Assembly: GCA_032358255.1 (NCBI GenBank)
Contig: JAULBX010025986.1
Coordinates: forward strand, 1 to 53,792
Direction of reading: 5' to 3'
Origin: Heterotrichella gracilis
Lineage: Eukaryota; Sar; Xanthophyceae; Tribonematales; Xanthonemataceae
Length of the DNA: 53,792 nt
Both the position numbers and the translations under genes were made by a program. Under the pieces are notes generated by a model. The model was given only the letters and a program-made list of their open reading frames with translations. It was not told where the DNA came from and searched no databases. Below, piece by piece: positions 21,836 to 34,078 of the stretch. The number at the start of each line of letters is the position of its first letter. The first letter of the stretch is position 1.

Positions 21836-24800
21836 GTATGCCACTGTCAGTTTGCTGAGGGGATGATGGTTGCTATGGTTACAGCCTTCACAGTAAGCCC
21901 AAACCCCAGCTACATTTGTTGGTTGTTTACATCATCACCCCTTTTTTACTGCATTTCCGCACCAAGATACAGTTCGTGCAGGTGCAGTAAACCTGTTAAC
22001 TGTGGTTATTTTACACCTGCAACATCATATAACAATATTACAAAGTGTAGACAGATTGCAAACAGCATTGTATCATTATTTTTGGCCCGGACATCGTAGG
22101 TACTTTCTGATATCCATACTTTGTCTGCAGCAGCATGCGAGCGACAATAAGAACGGAAAATCTCATGACTTCATGAAGGGGTACATTGACCAACAGCCGG
22201 TGTTGAAGCGTTCCTCATTTGTTCAAAGTATGTTCCAGTGTCACCCACTCCAACGTGCTCACAATTATGGCAATGGCAAGGTTTTGTAGCAGACTGTCTG
22301 TTGGATGAGTGCATCAAGTTTGTGCAGATGTTACTGTATAAATGGGCTACCATGAGTCTGTATATACACTAGTTTATTTAGTAAATTAGAATCCGCATTT
22401 TTTACCCAAACAGGATGTACCATCTTTCACATGAACGTTTTTGTCAACAAGATTTCTTCTTCGAATTCGGAATGCGCACAACGCAGAATACCTACATGGC
22501 ACTGCAATGAAGCACTTACTCTGTGCAGTTTCATTGCCAGCTGTTGGGGCATATCTAAGTAGTTTGCCATTTGTGCTTGCAGACCACCCACAAGGAGATA
22601 AGAACGAAAAGCAAACACAGGTAATTTGGAGCTGCAGACAACTTTGGTCAGGGTGGCGTTGGTGCGGGTCGGATGTCTGTATCTTTTGGTTTACGAAACA
22701 TGTGTACGAACAGGCACTAACACTTGCTTTGGGGAAACGGAAAGAAGCAAAAGTGTATCTCATGATTTGCAGGTCACATGCCTGTTGTCAATATTACAAT
22801 GGCCAGGAGTTTTGCAACAAAAAATGCATGCAATTGACAGCATTGGCACCACCCCTTTGAGCCGGTGGGATGCCGAGACGCATGTAGGAGATCTGCAAGC
22901 AATGAGATTTGGTAAATACTTGTCAGGTATGCAAAGGGAATACCTCCAGAGTTTGTGTTCCACATTACAATAACTAATAATTGATCATGTAATTACAAGC
23001 ATTCCGGTGCAAAAGCCTGATCAGCAATCAGCCTACCACAAGCTTGCACCACCCATTCCTGTCTTGGCAATGCTTGTACCACTTTTGTATGTTGTTTAAA
23101 CGCTTGTCCTTAGTGACGAGTGACAGCCCAACAACCATACGCTTGGGCACTGCCAGTGACTTGTCTGCTGCCATGCATCTTTTGTGTCGAAGCCTTTTGA
23201 GCCTCATAACCCTGAGCCTGTTGTCAATTGAGGACTGCCTGCACCTATCTAGTAATCCTAAATACTCTGAATGCGCCAGGCGCGAGACTCCAAAAAAATG
23301 CACTAGTTGTGGAAAACTTCAAATCGTGCCAGTTGTAATTGCGCGACCCTCTGCCCCATACAGAAGAGTAGTGTGGACTACGGAATTGATAATATTTATC
23401 TGAATACACAGGCATGCGCTTACCGTACCACAAAACGCTCCTGAGACCCGAAAATGCTGCACCAGCCGGCAATCGGTGTGAAATTCAGCATCCACAGTCT
23501 TAGTTTTGGTTAACATACTTCAAATTTGCCTGTAAAGGCAGGTGGTCTTTACCACCGCATTTGGCTGCTCATCTAGCACTACGACAGGAAGATCCTGAGG
23601 AGCCTTACTAACAATCAAGAGTTTGGTCTTAGGTACACTGACATCCACCCCCCATTAGGGAGATATCCCAAAACTGCTGCCATTACAATACTATATCACA
23701 CAAGACATGCTAACATATATGGGCCCCAATGCTGCTGCTGGCTGCTGGCCCATACACTGCAGACCATGGTGATAAATACTCAGTGGTACAGCCTCACAAG
23801 TGCAAGGCACATACCAAGCAGTTACTCTCAGAACCATTGTGAGTAAACAGGATGGTGCTCACGTGTTCATCTGGTGATGTGTGATGTAATGCCGGTAGCA
23901 CCTATGCAATGGCTTGAAGTGAGAGCAATCACGTTTGCGCTTAAATATAGTTCTCACACTATATTATGCACAGGAGTATTATGGCCAGGACCATTGCTAC
24001 CGTTGCAAGCATGTTATTACAATCTTTGTTTTGCATTCTCATGAGTACATGATTACTTGACAGTCACTTTCAGGGAGCCATCCTGGGCTCACGTGACTGT
24101 TGGGGGTGCGTAATAACGTCACCTCGCTGCTAACGATTAAGTGAATTAACGGTGCCACATTGGCCCCACATTTACTACCCAAAAAGCTAAACAGGTTTCT
24201 GGAAAAGTCATGATAGCAACTATGAAACGTCGTGGTATAGTGGACATTCAAAAATGAAGTGGTGTTCATCTTCAACATGCTGTTGTCCAATCATCTCGCA
24301 GTATATGCACAACCTATGCTCATATACAACGTGTCTCCATCTACCAGTTTCAACCTCAAGATCAAGGGGACCCATTATAAACCTGGCTAACTCAACCCTT
24401 TGGCTTTTGCATAAGTTTCAAGTGACATATTCTGCCATCGTTCCCCACTGTGTATGCTCACATATTGCAAAGCTTTCCCACTCGGATTGACTGTGTTTGA
24501 CCTCTGAAGTATGCCAGCCTCGCTGTTTCCATTAGCCTTTTTTATCTCTAGCTCCTCCGGGCTGGGTGTCTGGACAGGTGTGCCACAAGGCTGTCATGCT
24601 ACCGCACGGGCATCAACCATCTGCCTCGCAAGGGGTAAGAGGCCATGTGCATGGGGATTTGTGTCTTTGATTGGGTTTCGGTTGTCCAGGCCAAGGAGCT
24701 GTAGCTGCCCTGACTGTGGTTCCTGCTTGGGTCACTCCATCCCCTGGCGCCTGATCTTCAGCTCCATGCACAGTAATCCACTGATGTAGCTGTGCTGCCC

Positions 24801-27800
24801 ATGAGGGTTTCACTTAGCGCTACCATCCAACCCATTCGTAGGTTGCCATTAGTCATCTAAACCTGCCTGTTTCCTTCAAAAACACCATGCGGTTGTGACG
24901 TTTCAAAATGTGTTTCTGCCACACAAACTGCAAAGATAGCCTTTTAGTTTCACTGTACACCATAAATTTGCAGTGGAAATCTTGACCCCTAACAATTTGC
25001 GCAGAAACACCTTGTGCACCTTTTTAAGTATGTCACAACTGACCCCCCCTTCCACCACGGAGGCCACCTAAACCCTAAACCCTAAACCTGGTACAGCGTA
25101 CCCCACACTTCAATCTTAAGTAATCACTGGCAGAATCAAGGTATCAACCAGCTCACATTACAACTGTTCGTTATGCCCATCATTGCACACCTGCGCAGCA
25201 TACCTTAGTTTGAAAACATGGTCTCCTAGCAGCCACTGCTAATACCTCTACAGCAGCTTTGAAGTCTGCTTTTCTATGACATACAATACAAACATAACAA
25301 TATTGTTACTTCATCCAACTGATGTGGGGTGCCCATGTACTGAACCTGCTCACTAGCCATGTAACTGGCCAGGTAACTGCAATTGTTGAACACCACCACC
25401 TGTGTCTTTTTAAAATTCATTGTAAGGGTTTTCCTGTCACAACATAATTGGAGCATATTCAGGGATGCTTGTAGTCCAATTGGCGCGCGTCAGAGGAATC
25501 TGACAATGTCATCAGCATTTATCTGGCAAGGTAATTTGCACCCCATCCATCGCTGGGGCATGTGTCACGTGTGGATGTTGCTCACGAGTAATGATTCAAG
25601 CAAGTCAATGTACAATCCAAAGAGAGTGGGTGACAGTGGGCAACCTTGCTCAACCCCTAATGAGCAACGGAACAAGGGCGTAATGCCCTCTGTAGGTGTC
25701 TGCATGCATGTCTGTATACTTCTGTGCCTGCTAGTTAGCTCGCTCAGAAAAGTGCCTCGAATCCCTAGCTCATGGAGGTGTTTCCAAAGCTGCGCCCTGG
25801 GAACTCGAACGCCTTCTTGAAATCAACCAAAACACGCGTACAATTTCTCACCCTTACTGCGAGCCTTCTCCATTAAGCACCGACGGATGAACATGTTATC
25901 CGTTGATCTAAATTCTTTCCTGAAACCTGCCCGCCCCTTTGCTCTCATACCTGTCTTTTTGGCCCACGTGCTGAGTTGCTGATCCAGCATTGTTGCGTAC
26001 AGCTTTCCAATGATGTCCCCCACAGTGATCCCGCACTATTCATTGGATCCATAGGATTCTTTCCTTTAAATATTGGATGGATTACACCGATGGAGCACTA
26101 GTCGGGATACTCTTGCTGAAAGACCTTGTTCAAAACGCTCGCTACATGTTCCAGTACAGTGCTGAATGTATCTCTATAATGTACATTCAGCTTGCATGCC
26201 ATGGACATCAGCTGCTTTTGTTCCGTTTCAATAATTTACAAGTTTCTACAACATCAGTGGAAGAGATGCCAGCATTAAGTGCTGAGCAATCCTGTGTAGC
26301 GCTTCCAGTGATTTAACTCGGTAGCACAGGTGCCTTTGGCTGTTCCAGAGCAATTGTTTTAACAAGATGAGCAAGCATATTCAAAAGCGGATTAAACCCT
26401 TTGTACCACTGCTGCACGCTAATGTGTGCACCTGATGCAGCACCCTTGGGCAAAAAGACCTTCAAACATTTGCAAGAATCCACTTTGGCAAGAGCCACTC
26501 ATTGGTTTCCTGCCAGCCTGTTTCCCAATCGTCCTTTTATTTGCAATAGTTTTCCATGTTCCTTGTATGCAAATTATTTGAAAGCCGTGTCGGAGGTGGA
26601 TGACAGGATTGCAACAACTGAGGTGGATGACAGGATTGCAACAACCCCGTTTTTGTTCTTACACTGTTTGCCAAACCAATGCTTGCGTTGGCGCTGTGAT
26701 TAGGTTTGATATTCTGGTAAGTGCAGTCAAGCACGTGAAGGATACCTTTTCTAAGCAGGTTAACTGCTACACTAGCCGCACTAACCTCTACCAATGCAAT
26801 TTGAGTTGTGCAGCACCTTGTGTAGGGAATTCCCTTTAACGCGTAAATTGCGTAACAGCTTCAGGTTGATCCATACTTTCGAATAAATGTTTTTGACGTT
26901 CTTTATCATATTTATGTGTGGGTGCTGGATGGATGGTTGAGCAGCTGAATCACTGTGGGCGGGTGTGAATGGAAGGTGCAACATAAGTTCAAAAGCACGG
27001 TAATCAGACATATGCAGACGCATATTCACACGACCGTGCACTGTGAGTGACTGTACCAGCGTGTCAAACACAGCAGTAGGGGTCAGGAAGTAGTCTACCA
27101 CACTGGTGCCGCCATTTGCTTTACATGTATGTTGCCGGAATATCTCCCATTGCTCTACCGTTGAGTATCCAGGTCTTTGTCACCTGGCACATCTCAATCA
27201 AAAGCTTGCCAAAATTAAAATTCACCTCGTGAATGCAATTCCCCCGCGTTATCATGCGGAGGTGGCTTTAATGTTTCATGCAACGACAAGGCGTTTTTAC
27301 AATGCACTAACTTAAAGAACACTGCATCAACAAGGTCATATTTATGTGAGGGATAGGCTTAATCTGAACTAGCACTGTGAAGCTTTCGCTTTCAGTCTTT
27401 TCCAATCTACAAGAAATAGTCTACAATTACGCCAGTGTGTTGGTCGGGTCCAAAAACCACTGTCAAATTCCGGTGGTCCCACTTCGCCAGTCTTTCGGTA
27501 AAATCGACTTTTATTAATAAAAAACTGAAATATGTAAATATTAAGTTAAAAAATAATACAATTAAAGTTATTAAAAATTCAATCATTATAACTGTAAGCT
27601 GAGGCATATGTTACAACTGCTGGGCATCAATCCATGCAAACCATGGCTAGTGCTTTACTTTTTTGAGCAATATTTGTTTGTCGAGAAAACGCTCGGTAAA
27701 CTTCGGGAAGGCCGAATCACTAACCAAATAAGACAATATGGTGTGTGGTGCACGCATGCGTGAATCTATAGATGTAGTGTCATTGTTACGACAAGAGAAT

Positions 27801-30800
27801 AACTAGAATAGGTCCATTTTGCCCTATGGTTCCACATATTCAATTGCTCTTTCTATTTATTAATCAATTACGTGCATAGGGGTAAAACACAGCAGGGTTT
27901 CATTGGTGTATGCATATATTTAACAAACGCTCTTGGCAACATTACCTTCAAGTTCACCCAGATTTTACTTGCCGTACGCTTTGCAAAGTTTTCATGTGCT
28001 AAGTTGTCTATCACAACCTATCGCTGTCTGCAGATTGTTCCTAGAATACATAGCACGTTTGTTGCCTTGCCAGGCAGCCCATTCATTGCCAGGCAGCCTG
28101 GTTGTCAACCTCATTCCAGGGTGTAGGGTTTTTGCACGGTTTTCTTTCAGCAGGGTGCGTGCGTGATGGCAGGCCTGGCAGGGTAACAAATGGGCAACCC
28201 GGTCTCACAAGACCGCTAGGGGTGCATGAAAGAGTCAAGCGGGTTGACTCTTGGTACCACAACCAGAGCATTTTTCTCATACTTGAAACATTTTTCGGAG
28301 GCTTTAAACTTTTCCACTGCTATTTTCCCGAGGCCGAAAAGCACCGCCCCTCACCTCCACCCCAAAATGCCGCCGTTCTTAATGGCTTTTTCAGGGCAAT
28401 TAGAGGGGCCTAAACAGGCCCTTAATGTGCTTGCAAACATGCCAAGTCCACGCTAATGTATGGTGTCCATGATGTGTAATGTCCATGATGATGTATGATG
28501 TTGGAAGCATGGGTGTATTTTTATTAAATTATTAAATTATTAAATTGCCATTTACTAAACGCATGTAATTGCGCTCCCGACTGAATATAACCAACAGGGG
28601 ACTAGAAGTCAACGAAGTCCTTGAATTTCAGTGAAGAAGAGTGAACCTATTAGAGATTGAAGGGGTGTGCTTTGGCAGTGAAAACCCATGCTCAGAGTGT
28701 GAATTCAACCAGCCAGAGCTGTGAATTCAACTGAGTGAAACCACATATTTTCAGTTGTATATTAAATGAATAGCAAAATTAAGGTATAAAATACTTTATT
28801 ATAACTAGAATTTATAATTGTTTACCGGGGTTGGGTTCACCTCACTACCGTACTGGTCATAAATATTTCACGGATACCCCGGGGCTAATTACAGCAATTT
28901 CTTAGATCATTTGATTGCAAAATAGTTTGATTGAATTCCGTAAAATATTTATGACCAGTACGGTAATCCTTCACTCTGGAAAAGAAATACATTTTCATTT
29001 ACATGCTCTGCCCCCCCAACCCCCAGCCCCCAGTTTCAGCCTTCACTTCATTCAACCTGGAAATGAAATACATTTTATTTTCCAGGCTCAGCCACCCACC
29101 CCCCAAGTTCAAGTCTTCACTTCATTCAATCCTTCACTTTCGGAAACGCGATGATATTGTGTGTCGATAACCTGTTTGCCGTTAGGCTATTCCCAATCCG
29201 GCAACTGACTTGGAACCACAAGCGCGGACTCTCCAATCGCGTGTCCGCAACCATCGATCGTAACGGAAATAGGGACTGCGAGCCAAGTTGTACATACGAA
29301 CTGGTAGCGAGCGACTGCAGTCTTGTTATTACGTATGTTTTCGGAAACATCATCAACCATCACACCACTGATACGGCTCTCACACTGAAAACAAAAAAAC
29401 AACAAACATGCCATGTTAGGAAAGCATCGAATGCCTGGGGCTGAGCAAGCCCTCCGGCAAGAGGTTTGTAAAGGAAAGAATGAGAACAGGCAACTCTTCC
29501 CGTAGGTTAAGGAGTGAATGAAGCCAAGGCTGACACTGGGGTGTTGAGCCTAAAATTGACAATGTATTTGTTTTATAGAGTGAATGAAGGGAAAACCTGA
29601 AAAAGAAAATGTATTTAATTTACAGCTTGAAGATTTGAGTGAAGTGAAGGCTTGAACCTGGGGGGTGGGTGGCTGAGCCTGGGAAAGAAATTGTATTTCT
29701 TTTCCAAGCTGAAGGATTGAATGAAGTGAAGGGTTGAAGCAGGGGGTTGGGTGGCTGAGCCTGAGTGAGTAAAAGTGAAGTGGTGAATAAGGCAGCATGT
29801 GTACGAACTCCATGAATACACTGTGAAGTGCATGAATTCACATTGAAGTTGTTGAAAGAATAAGACATTGTTGGTACTCTGTCCAACAGGGATCAATAAA
29901 AGAATTAACAATCCCCCTCCCTGTCCGCCTGTGAGCCAAATGTCCCCGGAAACACACGACATCAACTTTACCCCGCTCAACCACTGCAAAGGAATATTAA
30001 ACCCCTATTGACAATGAGAAGATGCTGGATCCTGAGAATAAAACCCCTTGCTAGCTTGTCCCTGGTAATAATTCCCCAGGTATCTTGCTGGTTTAAAAGC
30101 CGCTTTGGTTACATTGCAGCAACGGGTGGGTATTGCTTAAACCAGGTAATGTACACTTAGCCTTTCAGCCTTTCAGAAATGATTAGCCAGACTCATTTGC
30201 CCCACGGACCAGTAAGGGTTTGCCTGGGTCTGTAAATCCGGACCGGTAAGGAGGCCTGCATGCCGCAGGCCGCCCAGCTCCGCCAGACAGGCACGCCAAA
30301 AACCAGACATGTCAACAACTAACATGGTGTGCCAAAATCACTTCGGCCCTATATGGAGGGACACGTGAGGGATGACCAGCCTCTGAGGCTGGCTCTCTCT
30401 CACTCTTTCTCATCCTAAACCAATGCCCTCATACTTGAGATAAGGAACGTAGTTTTTCAATTATGTTTTTGGCAAAATCACAATCCACCCAGAAACCTGC
30501 ATTAAAGCAACCTTTCAGACCCTGAACCCTACCTGCTAGACATATGTCCTAGACCCAATGTCAAGTAAGTAAGTTTGTGCATTCAATTAATTACAATCTA
30601 GGATTATCATGTCTGGGTACACCTGACCCCAGTCCATGAGCCAAGGCTTGTCTGACACTTTCCAATGTGGCAGATGGTGGCCAACCATTTGAGCTGCTTT
30701 ACCGCATTTTTGTGCTATTTGAAGTGTTCAACCCTCAAACCTAACCACCCAAAATTGGGAGGTGAATCTATTGATAGGGTGTTTCTCTCTTTCATTTCTG

Positions 30801-33800
30801 TCACTCCTTTCAAGCCCTTTCACCCTATATAAGTCCTTTTGCTCCTCACCCTCAAGGATCTCTTTCACTCCCTTTACTCCTTTCAAGGCTTTTCAGCCCT
30901 TTCAAGTCCTTTCACTCCCCACCCCCTAGGGTCTCTTTCACTCCTTTCACTGTTGGGTTTTGGGGATTGCCCTGCATTGACAACAAAGTTGGAGATCGAT
31001 GCATTTAATTGGTCAACCCGTACAAATTGTGCACCCCTTTCTGCCCAAGATTGCTGCGACCAATACTTCAGGACCCAAACAAGCAGAGGTGTCCCAAATG
31101 CAACTTCAGCTGCACAAACCTGGTAAAAATTACACAAGTGACGGGTCTCTTGCAGGAATCTTTCTTTTTGACTCTGTACTTTTCTCCATGACCCGCCGTG
31201 AGTTAGAGCTATTGGACGTTCACCAAAAGGTGTTCTTGGAGCTTGCCTTTACTGTCTATCATTCCGGCATCAGTCGCCCGGAGGCGCCAGCAATTCCTGG
31301 TCATCACCAAGCAATTGCCGTTTCCTTGGGTACAGTATTAAGAACTGATTTCATTTTTCGCAGCGGTTTAAAATCTGCTTGGAAAACTGCAGTGCCTATT
31401 ATGCTGGAGACATTGCGGTTTGTATAGACAGTTGGTGTTACAGTGTTGTGCCATTCTTCCAAACCCGTTGACTTCGTTGTTGTAAATGCAGGAATGTCAT
31501 GCATGGAAAGCGCTGGTTACCAGCATGCCAGGGGTTCGGGCTTCTCGTCACATCAAGCATCCGCATCTTTTGCAAGTGTAGCAGCAGGACGAGTGTCATA
31601 TATTATGAATTGGACTGGTCCTTCACTTGTTGTGGACACTGCATGTTCATCGGCAATGGTAGCCTTACATTGGGCTTTTGTTGCAATGAAACGCAGTGAT
31701 TTTGCTGCCGCAGTCAGTGGGGGAGTGAACCTTCTACTCGCTCCACTGGCTGGTTTGATGTTTGCTGCCGCAGGTGAGCAAAATCAATCCGATCACAGTG
31801 TATATGTGCGCACTTCCGTCTTGTAGTATATTATGTTTTACCCACACAAATGTATCCCCCCTTAAGAGGTTTTCCACACTCACAGCATAGTCCAAATGCC
31901 CATCAGCACACAAGCATGGACCATAAGCACAGACGAATAATGCAGAGCAATTCATGTTGTTATTGCATGCATCCTCTTGCAAGAGGATGCAGCCATATTA
32001 TGTTGAGTTGCTCTATACTGCATGCATGGTAGGGCACACGCAAATCATGGTGATACATGGAATCAAATAGATAATTAGAAAATTAGTTAATGACATGCAT
32101 GCTGGCAATACAGCCAGCGCTAATTACCGCCGTTGCCCCCCCGACTTTACCAGATTTCATAGAACCCTGGTCATCCTAATTGTCTAGTGTCCTGAATGTA
32201 TCAAGTGTGCCATGTCCGTTTGCTGCATTAACACATGTTGCTTAGTCAGACTTACCTGATTCTTGTATCGAATGTGAAATATTTGCAATGACATCTTCAC
32301 CCAGGAAATTTCTGCACAAGCACATTGCAAACAACGACTGTGCTCAGTATTGTTCAGGCATGCTGTCCAGCGAAGGGCGCTGCAAGGTGTTGGATACTGC
32401 AGCAGATGGGTATGTTAGATCTGAAGCTGCAGTGGTATGCGCAATTGGGGATCACCTTAAGCATAAACATGAAAAACTGGTTGCTTTGCTCTCTACACAA
32501 GTGAACCAGAATGGACGGTCATCGTCCCTGACAGCTTCCAATGGACATGCTCAAGTGCAACTATTGGAAAGCACATTAGCATGCTGTAAGCACTACAAGG
32601 TGCGAATCCTGCATACGATTAGCCTTATACAGAGCCTGGATGAATAAGATGTGAACTTGAACAACATCTGCATCGGACAATTTGCAAAACCATTGATGCC
32701 CCACACAACGCCCTCAAACACTTATTCTGGAATGCCTTTAACCTGCTAGGGCTGCTACATAGCCCAACTGCCAGCACCAGTATCAAGTGACAGCAATAGA
32801 GTGGTGTTATTTCAATGAGTTGCCATACATCGGCAAGTTTTGCATGTTCCCATATTATGGTGCTGTTTCAACTTTGAGGGCACCTAATCCAAATTTAGCC
32901 AATTGGACCCTGGGACAATGTGACTGTCATTTGAAACATGGACAATGTTACACAGTACAATAATATCATTTGCTTTTGTTGAAAGCCCTAAGCATTGTAC
33001 CAGTTTGCTTAGTGTGTGCATAGCGTCCAATCGTTTCCAATCTGAATATCATTCCAATGGCATGCATCATGCATTCAAGATCGGACACGGGCCGTCATCA
33101 ATTATCAGCTTTGACTTTGTAGGTGGAACATATGCAGCTTCATGGCACAGGAACAGCACTGGGCGATCCCATAGAAATTAATGCTGCAGTTACAGTCATC
33201 AACTCCTTGTGTCCAAAAGCATCCAAGCAAGACCAGCTATGCCAGCTGCATGCTTGCAAAAGCTGGATAGGGCATTCTGAGTTTGCAGCAGGCTTGATGG
33301 GCATCATGTCAACCTGCACAAGCTTGGTGCTGAGAGAGGGGCAGTTTATTGCTCACTTGAGGTAGGAACCCAAAACAAAAAGAGTATTCCAACAAGTAAC
33401 AGTGTCCACAGTCTTCACAGGGTTCACAGTGTCAACTGCACAACATCGCTGCTTGCCTGCACATGATCACGGTTGTGCATATTCTGCACTCCCAGCATGT
33501 AGTCCATTTTTCTACCCATACAGTGTGCATATGTGTGCATTTTGTGTGTTCGCGTTGCAGGGCAGTCAATAAGCACATTGTTAGTGCTCTGGCTTCCCAT
33601 CATCACGGGCGGTCGGAGGTAGCTACAAGCTTACCTAGAGAAACATCACACTGTAGTGCATCTGCAGATGGGTGTTCCACTGTGAGCTCGTTTGCATTTC
33701 AGGTAATACAAATGTCTCTCTGGAACTTATCCCTCTGTATTGAAATCGTGCAACATTCAGTTGTATTTATTTTCCAAAGAAAAGAAAGTTGCAGCCATTA

Positions 33801-34022
33801 CTTTGTGTATTAGGGGCTATTACAATCGGACACCCTCGCGTTGAAAGGTCTCAGGTTCGAATCCCGTCAGTACAAATTCTCAGGTGCCATTCACGACACC
33901 CAGATCTCTATTTGAAAGGCACTGATGTGCCCATGGCGGGGGCTGAAACCGGTATAGCCAGCCATTTCTACCTCAAACATCTGATGGACCAAAATTAGTC
34001 CTCGGCTTTGTGCCCTGACGCA

Positions 34023-34078
<56 letters not shown>

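Larger units (their letters stand above)
22927..31155 (+). other. 8229-bp KS1 intron filled with transposons
   Basis: The donor CAG|GTATGC and acceptor CTTGCAG|GA join GKYLS to GIFLFDS in phase 1, reproducing the KS N-terminal continuity seen in KS2 (FCKSIEYFDTTCFGIS). The intron contains family B and family A LINE pieces on the minus strand, the inverted-repeat element with its MITE, telomere-like repeats and a pyrimidine-rich repeat before the acceptor. Confidence 0.8.

Noticed and set aside
33819..33880. tRNA gene
   Set aside because: The B box is good, but acceptor, anticodon and T stems do not pair and no anticodon loop can be placed.
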